From: Selaginella moellendorffii
Lineage: Eukaryota > Streptophyta > Lycopodiopsida > Selaginellales > Selaginellaceae
Direction of reading: 5' to 3'
Length of the DNA stretch: 64,000 nucleotides
NCBI RefSeq assembly: GCF_000143415.4
Contig: NW_003314296.1
Span: 1,215,858-1,279,857 of the forward strand
In this document: positions 43,527-55,600 of the stretch, one piece after another
Numbering within the stretch: position 1 is the first letter of the stretch
How the letters are laid out: every line of letters starts with the position of its first letter
Position numbers and translations under genes: made by a program
Notes under the pieces: generated by a model
What the model was told of the DNA's origin: nothing
What the model saw: the letters and a program-made list of their open reading frames with translations, nothing else
Databases searched by the model: none

Positions 43527-43958
43527 TAATGATCTTGTCATTGAGTATTAGGTTTTCACTTGAGTTCTGCGCTAATGCCCAATTTTATATATAGAAAGAA
43601 CAATATTTACAATAACAATAATTGCTAATATATACAAATTGTGGATGAATAACCTTTTCCTATTGACTTTCATTTTGGACTTGACAACATACTATTAGGC
43701 TATGTATGGTTTGCTTGCTTTGTTGAGATTTTGAGGAGAGCCACTCTCACTAGTAAATTGTATAGTGTTAAAAAAAATGAAAATAATAAAATGGTACTTA
43801 ACACCCAGAAACTCAACGCAGTTAATCTAATAATAAAATAATAAAATAGTAATCACGTTAGGGGGCGACCCTAAGACCATAGTGTTCTTAATTGGAAGTT
43901 GAGGCGGATGGGAATCGAACCCAGCAACCCTACACAATAGAACATTGCAGCGTGCACG

Positions 43959-45010
43959 CTATAACCACGAAGCCATGAACACTGGGAAATAACAAAATAT
44001 CATTTCAGCACCTCTCATTGGATTTGGAATGCAAAGGAAGATTTGGAATCCACATGGACGACATCCAGGAGCTGGAGGCCAGAGGTTTGGAGGAGGATCC
44101 ACGAAGCGTTTCCAGCCCAGAATCGACCAAGCCATTTCAGACTCTGGACAATTGGGTAATCTCAACGCGATCAACTTCACGAGCTTCCTCAAGGTGCCGA
44201 TGGATCCTGTCCGCGGAAACCAATAGTAAAAGACAGCGGCACTCTTGAAATCAGTCACCAGCTGCAAAAACGCGCCCACAGGTAGAATTCCATCTCGCAT
44301 CTGTTCAATCCCTGCCGGCTCAGCCCACTGACGACTTCGATCCCAAGAACAGCGTCGCTTCCATGTGCAAGAACGGCCGAGCTTTTGCTCCTCACCTCCA
44401 CGTCCCAGTTGATCACGCGGAAAACCTCCTCTTTGCTGTCCATCTCCTCCAGACCCAGCCACTGGTACGACTGTGGCAAAACTTGAGAGATCTCGCACAC
44501 AATCTCGTCAGCTTGAGCTCGAGGGAGGTGACGATCAATGTAGAGCTCTTCTTCTTCTTGCGTGATCAGGTCCTGGCAATCTTGCTCCTTGTCGATGGAG
44601 ACGATGTTTGGATCGTTCACGTCCAGATGGTAGCGAAAGGCGAGCACAAAAGCAAGTCCACGTCGATCCTACCTCTGCAAATCTCGGACAGCTTCGACAT
44701 CCAAGCCGGCTCCCTTTCGTCCTTGGGCGGCTGGATGCCTTGGATGATTTTGCTGCGTCTTGGCGTCGGGAAGGGATGCGTCGGGGAGCGAAGCAATTGT
44801 GTCAGAATAGATGCAGTTGAGCTCCTGGACCAGCTCGTCCCAAGTCCGGCACGACAGGCCCGTTGTGTAGTTGAGAGAGAGGGGATGGAAAACGTCGCCT
44901 TCGTCTCGGTGCAACCGGATGGAGAGCTCCGAGGGATTCAAATGGCAGCTTTCCGCTGCACAGAGGAAGACGAATACCCGAGTCTCTCTCACCTCGCCCC
45001 CGGAATCCAT
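43959..45010 (-). pseudogene. Unrecognised decayed gene in right palindrome arm
   Basis: Inverted twin of the pseudogene at 35213-36264, with the same frameshifts and only a few substitutions. Confidence 0.6.
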
Positions 45011-45475
45011 AGCCACCCGAAAACCTAACCGCACTAAAATCTAACGGTTTGGATGGTATATTCTAAAATATCCTTTAATCCAACGGCTGTGATGTAGTTA
45101 CCACTAATATAAACTGCGTTAAAACTATTTCTAGCTTGTTGTCTAGCGTCTTTCTTGTTCAAATGGTGAGGAAGGCTTGCATATGCTGGCAGGGTCATCG
45201 AGAATTAAATGGCACAACATTGTGTGTGATTGTTTGATTATGCTAAAGTGACAACTGATGAGAATTTGGTATATATGATCGAATTGGTAAGCTCAATGGC
45301 ATGTTTGTGCTGTTTGTGTGCTGGAGCAAATCAAATATATATCTTCCCTTCCACAAAATTTGATTGCATGACTACAGTGGAGATGCACCTAAGTTAATAC
45401 TTTTTAATGATCTGTTTGATCAATCTACAAGGGACTTTTCCTTTTTTCTTCTGGCTGCATATAGATATAGGTCAC

Positions 45476-45835
45476 TATAATTTTTTAAACATGTACATTG
45501 CAAGTTACACTTTTAGATTGCTACAGTGTAATGTCATGCCCAGCTTTCAGTAAGCTCCTCTCTCTAGCTCACCAAGACATTTTGCACTCTTTCTCCAGCC
45601 ACTAATAAAAAATAATAATAATAATAAAGGAAAATAATAAAATAGTGTTTATGTTCAGAGGGCATACTATTCCTACTTGAAAGGATGAGGCAGATTGGGA
45701 ATCAAACCCAACAATCCTATACTATAGAACAATACATGCTATAACCACAAAGCCATGAACATTGGGAGATAATAAAATATAATTTTAGCACCTCTCACTG
45801 GATTTGAAATGCAAAAGAAGATTTTTAATTGTCTA
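45476..45835. repeat. Outer extension of the palindrome
   Basis: Diverged reverse-complement match to 32990-33320, including CATGTACATTGCAAGTTACA and a tRNA-like repeat copy. An AAT-rich microsatellite lies at 45603-45645. Confidence 0.75.
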
Positions 45836-46379
45836 CATAGTATGTTCTAAATGTATGGTACTGATAGTAGTTTGAAGCACTAGCAGTTTGGAACCTACTA
45901 GGTTATATCACTCCTTATTCTGTTTTCAACTTAAGCCTAAACCTAAGTTCCATATTATTTTTAATGGTGGGGTACCCACCTCCTTACGTTAGGCCATTGG
46001 TATGCCAAAATTATGCTAGCTGCTGACATTATTTTTCATATAAGAGTTGAATACAAAGAGCTGGTGCCTGTAAGGGAAGTTGAGTGCATATTAAACTCTT
46101 GTTTTATAGCATAACAGGCTCAAAGTCTTATCTTGAGCTGTAAAAGAAAACAAGTTAATTTGCATTAAGTTCAGCAAGAGTTGCTTCCATGGTCTTTAGG
46201 ACAAATGCCATGCCTAAAGAGAAGTAGAAGCTAGGAGTCATCATGCTCTTTTCTTCCTCTATATCAGAGTTAGCAAAATAAAAATTTGAATCATAAAAGG
46301 CTTTAGGAATTGGTGGTATTGTTTATCAATCTTTAGCAACCTTTGCTTCTTGTCGAGAAGCTCACTTAACTACTTATAG

Positions 46380-48300
46380 ATCTAGTACTCTTTATATTGA
46401 TGCTCAGCATCTATGAGTATGTGCTCAACCGAAACATCTCAAAATGCCATCACTAATTTCAACTTTAGTTCTACCAACAATGCGGTCATAACCTTAGTCT
46501 ACTATTGAAGCCTTGTTTCCCACTAGCAAGTCTTTTGCTCTATAGGGCAAATCTTCACCTCCATTAGGATCACCTCTAGTGCCATCCATGCTCACTATAT
46601 TATCCTCATTGCCACTTGGATTGTTTTAGTTGCTACCTCTATGCGGATCACTAGCTCCTTCTGTTATTCCATGTGCTCTAATTGAAAATTCATCTTTCTA
46701 GTTGTCCTTAGCTACTTCTATTAGAAAAAACTGTGGCAATGGCTAGAGATCTTTTGTTGTGTATGTCCAAAACTCATCAAAGATGATGTCCCTACTCATC
46801 ATCATTTTCTGAGTCTCGAGGTTGAAGAGTTTATAGCCCTTCATTGTGTCTATATATCCAACAAGGACACACTTTTGGCTAGTGCTCAAGTTTATCTCTG
46901 TGCTTTTTCAGCACATGCACATAGCAAATGCTTCCAAAAACACATAGATGGCTCATATTTGGTTTTAAACCATACCACACTTCATATAAAGTCTTTTCTG
47001 ATACAACTGTTTTAAGTTGGCAATTACACAAGTGAGCTGCTATTGTGATGACTTCACACTATAATGAGTTTGATAAGCTAAAGTCTTGCAAAAGATTTTG
47101 TGTTGCATCTTGGAATATGTGATTCGTTTGCACTACTACACCATTCTACTACTGTGTAATAGGATTGAGAATTGCCATTGTATGTTGAGGAATTACAATT
47201 TCAATAGACAACCACCACAGCTAAGGAATTCCTTGGATGTATACTCCTTGCCTCCATCACTTTTTAACATTTTGATTTTCTTTCCTATTCACAACTCCAC
47301 CTGTATTCCTTGAATTTCTCGAAGGCTTCTGACTTTAGTTGATGAGCTTCACTGCTATGATTTGTGAGAAGTCATCTATGAAGGTCACGAAGTATAACTT
47401 TTTGTCTCTAGAAAATGTGGTCATATTCCCAAAAAGATCAGAATGAATTAGTGTTAGAATTTCTTTAGCATAATTAGTGGTTGTCTATGGACAAGGGAGC
47501 TGGTGGAGTTTACTGATTGCACAAAGCTTGCAAATATTCATTACACATGATGAGGTGATGCTCAAACTTTTTACCATTTCTTTTGCCACTAGTTCTTTTA
47601 TGTCTTGTAGGTTTATGTGGCTAAGTCTTCTGTGCCATATTTGGAGATCCACTGCTTTCTTCGTCCCAGCAAGGAGAGCTTTTGCTAGCTACACCACCTA
47701 GCTAGGCATTAAGTTGGCATTAAGTTGATAGAGACTAGCATGTCTTCTCCCACAAGCTATTCCATTTTTGTTCATGTTTGTGATTGTGCACATCCTCTTT
47801 GTTAATGTCATCTTGAAATCATAATCAGCAATCTTTCCCACAATTATACCACCCAGGTGTGCTAAACAGTTGAACTCACCCCCATTTGCCAAATCATCTC
47901 CAAATCATGATTAACAATCTTTCCCACTGTAAAGAGCATCTTGTTCACTCCAAAAACATAGTAAATATTTTTCAATTTTTTTTATTCGCAACATGATGTC
48001 AATCGTCCCAATAGCTCCACCTTGTACGAGTAATCATCACTGAGAAAAATCTTTTTATATCCTGAAACTTTCTCAATGTGGTGAAAAGTTCCCTAAGGTG
48101 TGTCATGTGTTTGTTTGCCCCAGAATCATGGTACATGACTTCTACTTATGTGCCAAGTGTTCTTTGCAACCTGCTAGATACTAGTGGCTATGAACAAGTT
48201 GTCTCTTGGTTGTCATCCTTGCTACTTTCTGCTGTGCTAGCAAAGTTGGCTAACTTATTAATTTCTTACAGATGAAGAGGCTAAGAAAGCTAAGGAGGCA
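46380..48300 (-). mobile_element. Decayed Ty1/copia retrotransposon (pol: protease, integrase)
   Basis: On the minus strand the order is copia-like. A protease DSGANKHMTHL lies near 48110-48140; a GAG-pre-integrase WHRRLSHINLQDIKELVAKE with following C-x2-C at 47530-47690; an integrase core IHSDLFGNMTTFSRDKKLYF and VTFIDDFS at 47360-47440; then SDGGKEYTSKEF near 47240; and the integrase tail LYEVWYGLKPNMSHLCVFGS near 46920-46980. Stops and frameshifts interrupt it throughout. Reverse transcriptase and LTRs were not found, so the element is incomplete on the left. Confidence 0.88.
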
Positions 48301-48351
48301 TGAAATGCTAAGGTAAAGAGACTAATATTGACTTAATTAGCAAAGGGAAAT

Positions 48352-48700
48352 ATATGAGGAAATATATGCTTATAGCTACTTCCTCAAATTTTCTTTCAAA
48401 GTGGAATATAATATTTTTTGTTTTGATACTATTCCAATTTAAATTTTAATATAACTAATCAAAACAATGCTTAAGGGATATTCTATATTCAGTTTTTATT
48501 AATCAATACCTTGGAAATTTTTTAGGTGCAATTTTACTTTATGGAGCATGATTAAGAGTAGACTTAAGCCAAAAGATGATATGGATAAGAAAAAGGGACA
48601 CCAAGAATAACAAAGTGTTAGATCTGCGATTAACTTCACCTTTTTCTCGTAGTCACTCTTGTGATTGAAATAGCTTGCATTCAAGATCCGAATGACAGAG
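48352..48700. repeat. Mosaic repeat joining two palindrome-spacer segments
   Basis: 48352-48620 is a direct copy of 37660-37945. At 48620 the match switches abruptly to an inverted copy of 38650-38745 (shared CTTTTTCTCGTAGTCACTC). Confidence 0.8.
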
Positions 48701-48814
48701 TGATTTCAATTTTTATTGGAGTTTCCCCTCTTGAGATTCACACATCCAAGATTTTATCCTAAATAAAACAAAATGTAAAAGAAATATTATTGGAAAGTAT
48801 ATAAAAATATTTTC

Positions 48815-49903
48815 TTACCTCTTGAGGCTAGTTGTAGGTTGTATGCATTGTAGTAACTCCCACAAGCTAGCCTCATCCAATTGAGTATTTTTGTAGTTCG
48901 GATCGAGTAAGGTGCTTGCAATAAAATCTTTGAGCACTACCTTTTGAACATACTTCGGAGTTGTAGATGAGTTTCTCACAATCTCTATCTGCACTGCATC
49001 TTTGAAACAGTTGACTGAACGCTTTTGTATCCCTTCCTGCATTGGATGTATGTGTGTGCTAATATATATTATAGTTCCACAATACCACTAATAAAGTTGT
49101 TGATAACCATGACTGAAATAATACTCAAAGCCGTGCCACATTGACACGTGGCATGTGCTTTGGTGAGTTTTATGGTTTTCAATGTGTGTCACATTGACAC
49201 GTGGCATGCCCTTTGGCTTGTTCTCATAGTTAGAGTTTAGTGTCCTTGTATGCCATGTGAAATACATATGTTTGCCATGTGGTGACAGTCACAACACATT
49301 CTTTGTGACTTATATCCTAGTTTTACTAGCCTCTTCATCCCGTGGAAGAAAGTAGTACATCTTGGCCCCACAGATGGCACGACATAATGGAGTATTCTTG
49401 CAAAACCGGCACTTGAATCCAATACTAATAGTGTCACTGATGAGAGGATTGATTGCAGATCCTTAAAAAAATATGGAGTTTTAACCATGCTCTCAATTGG
49501 ATGCTTTATTCACACAATCCAAATACCCACCACAATGAACCATGGACACTGTGCCTTCAAAATGCTGAAAATGTATGGTCTTGATTTTGCACTAGTTGTG
49601 GACGTTTTGCTTAATTTCCATTTCCTTTTGTTTTGAGTTGATAAGAGGTGGCAGTTTAAAGAAGATATTGCCATTGTATGTAGATGGGAGCTTGTTAATA
49701 GGCCTATGTAAAAACAAGTGCACGTCAATAGAGAGGCAAGAAAATTGGAAAGCATTGCAAACAACTTTGAATATTAGTGAAGTCGGAGTTTGTAGATTCT
49801 TGGCTTGCACTGGACTAACATCTCCACTAGAATTAAAAGAGGAAAAAATGATGACAACCAACTCTTGCTTCACATTCACTTTCGCAGGATCGTAACCTCG
49901 CAC
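48815..49903 (-). pseudogene. Unrecognised decayed gene with a Cys-rich motif
   Basis: Minus-strand text in shifting frames: RGYDPAKVNVKQELVVIIFS, YNGNIFFKLPP, then FKCRFCKNTPLCRAICGAKM followed by YYFLPRDEE, CCDCHH, and LKDFIASTLLDPNYKNTQLD. The Cys pairs suggest a small zinc-binding module. Stops separate the parts. The family was not identified; a transposon-related origin is likely from the setting. Confidence 0.4.
49132..49212. repeat. Two direct copies of CACATTGACACGTGGCATG
   Basis: The 19-bp element occurs at about 49137 and 49193 in the same orientation and contains the palindromic ACGT core of a G-box-like CACGTG. Confidence 0.7.
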
Positions 49904-50940
49904 TTTGATTGGAGATCCAAAAACTCAAATTTTCTTAGACTTGGAATATTGCAAATCCTAATATTGTCCACGCCCTAAAGAAGAAACCCCAATCATTCAA
50001 CTACACCAATGAAATCTAAACTTTTATGACAAGGTCTATCAGAAGTATAAAAAGACTATGTTGTTATACAATATTAAAAGTCCACATTATCTTCCAATCT
50101 GTTTACTAGATTTAAAAATATGCTTAAAGTTATGCTCAAAGTTAGAGTTAGAATGAAAAGAAATATCACCTCAAACATGTGCTATGCCATTATATGAAAA
50201 GTAAGGGTGGTTTTATTCAAGGATCTAATATCGAATAATGTTGTTATAATAAATTTTATATGAAGTATAAAGGACTATGTTGTACAATATTAAAAATTTG
50301 TATACATTGAATTCAAAAAACATTCTTAAAGCTATTATATAGAGTAACTTTCGGTAGAACGGAAAGAAATATCATCTCAAGCATGTGCCATAATATGAAA
50401 GATAGGAATAATTTTATTCTAAGATCTACCATCAATCAACTGTTGCTAAACAAATTAAATATTGTACATATTTTTAGTACTTTATTAAAGCCAAAAATCA
50501 TCACATTCTTCTAAACTTATTTAAATATATTCTATCTTTGTACTACCATCTATCACCTATAGTAAATTATCTATCATATTGCTTTGGAAATAACACCTTA
50601 TGATTTTAATAATCTTATATTTTCTGACAAGATTCTATGATGTGCAAGAAACACATAATTATGATTTATAATTTTGTACTGTGATCAATTCAAGACATGT
50701 GGCTATGACATTATTTCCACATTATGGCATAGTCATATTAGAGCACACCTATTATTAAATTATAACTCAAAAGGACTTTGCCACGTGATCAAATCTAGGA
50801 CAAATAGAAATTGTACATTGCTAGCAAATATTTGCAGAAAGAAATGGAGATTTACTGCATCCACAATGAACGGCTGTGATGAAAGTTAGGATAGGGTTAG
50901 GGCAGCTGTTGGCATTAGGGTTTTACAGAAAGTAGAGTGG
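49904..50940. other. AT-rich tract, no gene seen
   Basis: Very AT-rich with no stable open frame. It ends with telomere-like GTTAGGGTTAGGG at about 50893. Confidence 0.55.
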
Positions 50941-51039
50941 AAGATTGGGAGTGACTGTGGGATCCATTGACGTCAAACACAATACCACCAAAAGTAAGTC
51001 TTTTTTTCCTCCTCCACTCCCTCGTTATTCCACCTCAAC

Positions 51040-51400
51040 ACCAAGCACCACAGCACCCAGCACCGCTGTTGTAGCATCACCGTGCTGCAGCACCCAGTGT
51101 TGCTGCACTGCAAGGCCCAACACTGCCACACCCAGCACCGCTGCTGCAGCATCACTGCGCTGCAGCACCCAGTGCTGCCGCACTGCAAGGCCCAGCACTG
51201 CCGCACCCAGCGCCCAACACTGCCTGCGCCCAATGCTACCGTGCTGCAGCGTCACCGCGCTGCAGCACCCAGTGCTGCTGCACTGCAGGGCCCAGCACTG
51301 CCGAAACCAGCAACCAACACTGCTGTGCCCAGTGCTGCCGTGCTGCAGCACCCAGTGCCACCAAGCCCAGCACCCAGCACCACTGTGCTGGTGTATGGTG
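51040..51400. repeat. CAGCACCCAGTGCTGC-type minisatellite
   Basis: Degenerate tandem units built from GCAGCACCCAGTGCTG and GCAAGGCCCAGCACTGCC. The units are partly self-complementary (CAGCAC/GTGCTG), so strong hairpins are possible. Confidence 0.85.
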
Positions 51401-51459
51401 ATGTCTCACAGTGAAGTGCGGTGTGCTGCATGGCGACATGCAGCGTGCCACATGGCACA

Positions 51460-52510
51460 GCACACTGCAGTGGGCTGGGCCAGTACACCGGTGAACCGGC
51501 CCAGGCACTTGGCTGGGCACGACGATGCGCAGTGCACCATATAGCGACACAGTGTGCGGCACAGCGACGTGTGGTCCACTGCATAGCATCGCATGGTGTG
51601 CCATGCATTGCTGTGCGGCATGCTACATGTTGTTGTGCAGTGCACCGCATGGTGACCCACGGCTCCCAGTCCAACAATGCACAGTGCCAGGCAGTGTGGT
51701 GTGGGATTGTACACCAATGAACTGGCCCACATGGCTCAGCCCACGCCAAGTGCTCAGGCCGAGCACTCGACCAGGCACTCAATGAGGGCCGGCTAGGGCA
51801 GTGTGGGGTGGGCTGGTATGCTTGCAAACCGGCCCACATGGCCTGGCTCATGCTGAGTGCTCGGGCTGGGCATTCAGCCGGGCACTCAGCATGGGCTGGC
51901 CAGGGCAATGCAAGGCAGGCTAGTATGCTGGTGAACCGGCCCACATGGCCTGGCCCGCACTAAGTGCTTGAGCCGGGCACTCAACGAGGGCTGGCTTGGG
52001 GAGTGCGGGGCAGGCTGGTATGCCAGCGAACCGGCCCACATGGCCTGGTCCATGCCGAGTGCCCAGTCCGGGCACTCAGCTAGGCACTTAGTGTGGGCTA
52101 GCCAGGGCAGTGTGGGCACTTGGCTGGGCACTCGACACGGGCTGGTCAGGGCAATGTGGGGCAGGCCAATATGCCAACGAATCGGCCTATGTGGCCTGGC
52201 CCACACTGAGTGCCCAGGCTGGGCACTCTATGCAGGCCAGGCCATGCTGGCTGGTTTGCCGGTGTACCGGCCTGGGCAGTCAACTGGGCTGCGGCCCTAT
52301 GCGGGCCGGGATAGCACAGATGGCTTGGCCCACGTGGTCCAGCCTGAGCACTCGGCCAGGCACTTGGTTGGGCACTCGGTGTGGGCCGCTCTGGTACGCC
52401 AGCAAACTGGGCCATGTGGCCCAGCCAGGGCACTCGACTAGGCTGTGGGCTGAGTTAGCCTGGGCATCAAGTGGGCTTGGGCATTGCCTCTTGCAGCCAG
52501 TATGCCAGCG
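51460..52510. repeat. GC-rich minisatellite of about 100-145 bp units
   Basis: Units carry GAACCGGCCCACATGGCCTG, GCCGGGCACTCAGC and GGGCTGGCCAGGGCA. Clear starts lie near 51494, 51830, 51935, 52030 and 52180, with further decayed units to 52500. GC is far above the flanks. Confidence 0.85.
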
Positions 52511-52608
52511 TACCGGTGGACGACCACCATGCAATCACTTTTTATGTATTTTTATTTTATAATGAGTTTTTTTTGTTTTCAGAAACAAAAAAAACTATAA
52601 AAGGATAA

Positions 52609-55600
52609 GGATGTTGGATCAAAGAGAACAAAACATGAGGAAGATGAGATCCAAAATGACAATCAATTTGACCTTCAGATAGAGATTTCCATAGCGACAA
52701 CTTTGCCATCTACATTGCCATCTCTGCAACCAGATAGCTCTAGTCCACATCCACCCCCATTTTTGCCACCACCGCCATCGATGCCACCACCACTATTACC
52801 GCCACCACCACCTTCATCACCATTTCCAACACTACCTTCATCACCACCATTACCACTACTGCCATCACCATTATTACCACCACCACCATCATTGCCATTA
52901 CCACCACCACCGCCACCATCATTGCCAATACCACCACCACTGCCACCATCATTGCCATTACCACCACCGCCACGACCATCATCACCACTAGTAGTGCCAT
53001 TGCAACCATTATCATCATTGCTATTGCTGCCAAAACCACAAATGCCACTACTCTTAACATATTCGCAAAATATGGTAGGAACTAACTACATTACAGAGGA
53101 GTGCCCAAGTGAGCCTAATGGGGGTGTTGGGCCCGAATTAGGGGTTAGATCTGATAATGATGCTAGTAGAGGTGTAGCTAAAGCTGAAAGAGAAGTGGAG
53201 CTAGCTGAACATGTCATAAACAAGCACTTCCAAGAGACAATTTTGAGAACTAAAGAAAAGGCCATTTACACAACTCTAGAGTCTCTCAAGTGGGAAGGCT
53301 CGGGAGACATGATCCAAGAAATCCCATTATGTCGATTCACTCAGACAAATGTTGTTTGGTTTGCTTCACCTCATTTTGTCAATATGGACATTTATAATCT
53401 ATACAAATAGAATGGCCTTGGGATAAATAGGTATGTTCCTTGTTTCAGTCTTCAGGCTAGGAACGACAAATACCCTCTCGATGTCACCAGAAATCAAGAG
53501 GGTTTGGGATGACATTTGGAAAATAAAGTCCTGCGAATTTGACAACATACTTATGAGCCATCTTGAGACTCAACAATTTGTGGAGAAAATATTCTACATT
53601 ATCGACGGGAATCATTGTTGGTGTGTGTGGATGACGTGCATTAATGAATGCTTCTGAAACAATCCTGTCTATCACATCAATGTTCTAGTTGGACATGTAC
53701 ATGCGAGAGGATCTCTAGATATAGCAAGACTTGTGATAGTTTGCCACAAAATTAATGCGTAAGTACTTCTCCCTCTTCAATCACTTTTAACAATTTGTGT
53801 TTTGTAGGTTAGAATAGTTTGTAGTGCAGAAGCAAAGCCTAGTGCATGATATCGAGCATATTTGGTTTCTTGCCAATCTCAACAAAGATGCAATCTACAG
53901 CCACTATAGTGACAATTTAGCATCACTTATTCAGCATCAACAAGGTTGTCAAGATGCTAATAGATGATACAAAAATCCAATGGCTTTTATGACAGCTGTG
54001 TGGAGTAAGGTATGTTCTTCCAAGTATACTTCTTGTCACAGAATGTTTGTGTTGTCTTTAGCCATTGGTGAAGGTTAGGCAAGATGCATATGCACTGTCA
54101 CATTGAGCTAAAAATGATCAAGAACTCTTGGAGCATTTAGTTGCAATTGACAAGAAAATCAGCATCACAAAGAAGACAAAGGTAAAAAAATTTCTCATTG
54201 TGGCTGACCCTCGACACCCAAAGGAGTGGTTTAATATCATAACAAAAATTGTTTGTCATGAAATTAAGTACTATCTATGTTTACTTGAAGGTTACTCACA
54301 AAGGTTGTTTCTTAGTGGGCAAGAATCCATATGAGATTATTTACAACATCTCAAAGCCAAAGCTTATAGATACATATTCTGAACGACCTCAATAATAGAC
54401 TCAAGGAAGGAGAAAAAGGTTTGGACAATATGATAGAGACTATGATGAGGAGGACCATTTACATTTCATAAACCATATATGAAGGAGAGATGTTTTTAGC
54501 ACCTTTCATAGGGGATGATCCTGAGAAACTTCCATTCAAGGATTTTGTCACCACTGAGCGTACAAAACTTGGAGAGAACTAGCTAGTAAAGAAGGCCACA
54601 AGCACGACTCTATTTGATAAATGACTTGGCCAACCTTACTTCATGCAGCAAGTGGCTTTTAGGTAATATACAATTTCTCAACTATACTCAATTTTTTTAT
54701 ATCCTATTATAGGTATCTCTGATATAGAGGCATTCCTCTTGAAACACTGGTATGCAATCGACTCTTGAGGCATGGTGTGAGAAATGGAGGTATATACCTG
54801 ACAACAATGAGGTTTTCAATAGCAATAAAGTGAGCTTGTCCTTGGGAATTGGAGATGCTAGATTATGCACAAACCCACTGGGAGGCTACAAGAGGCAACA
54901 ATGAAGACGTGCCAAATGATGAAGATGATGGCCATGAGAATGTTAATGTTGTTGGTGCCAATAATGAGGAGAGTGAAAGTGGCAGTGAGAACGACTTGCA
55001 AAAAATTCCTTGGGAGGAAGTGGAGCAAGAGAATTAGAACATACAAGAAGTTCTACCTCGACGAAAGCATGCAAATCCACATCTAGAGGAATTAATCAAC
55101 AATGATGATGATCGTCCAAGACATGCCTGTAATCGAGGAACTTTTGGAGGTATATTTCTTTTAATTCCCTCCTATTCTTAATTCCTCAAAATAGTTGCAG
55201 CAAAAACTGTTAGGACTAATTTCATTCGAGCTCATCCGAGAAGAGGACCTGAAGGAACATACATCTACCATACGCCATATGATAATATGTAGATTTTTCC
55301 TAATTTCACATCTTACCTTTATCTTCTCCCCCTAGATTTGCCCTGTTCCTCTAGTGGCATTCCATTGTGAAGTTGGGATCTTTATTAGCTCTTATAGTTC
55401 ATTGATGGCATCTTTCGAGGAAGATGCTGAGAATATGGCTATTTGGCAAAAGTGGGAGTGCTTTTGTCAGAAAATCCATAGGCGACAGCTCAAGAGCACA
55501 AACTTCATGCTCTTTGACGTGCCAAATGGTTTTCTAGACACTGATGGTGATGTCCCAAACTAGAACATCCTAACTAAAGACCACTTGAAGGATGCATTCT

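Larger units (their letters stand above)
42615..45475. repeat. Right arm of the palindrome
   Basis: Reverse-complement copy of 34775-37605. The inner edge holds the Helitron-end repeat (42615-42830). The outer end carries about 23 bp (near 45403-45430) missing from the left arm. Confidence 0.93.

Noticed and set aside
49132-49212. CRISPR-like spaced direct repeats
   Set aside because: Only two copies in a eukaryotic AT-rich tract, with no array and no cas genes.
50885-50905. Interstitial telomere (GTTAGGGTTAGGG)
   Set aside because: Only two short units of the plant or vertebrate-like motif; too short to call.
51252-51944. 230-codon minus-strand frame in the minisatellite
   Set aside because: Tandem GC-rich DNA without stops; no domain and no neighbours that suggest a gene.
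52740-53060. Minus-strand Val/Met-rich frame with membrane-like runs
   Set aside because: The complement of the Pro-codon repeat; not a membrane protein.
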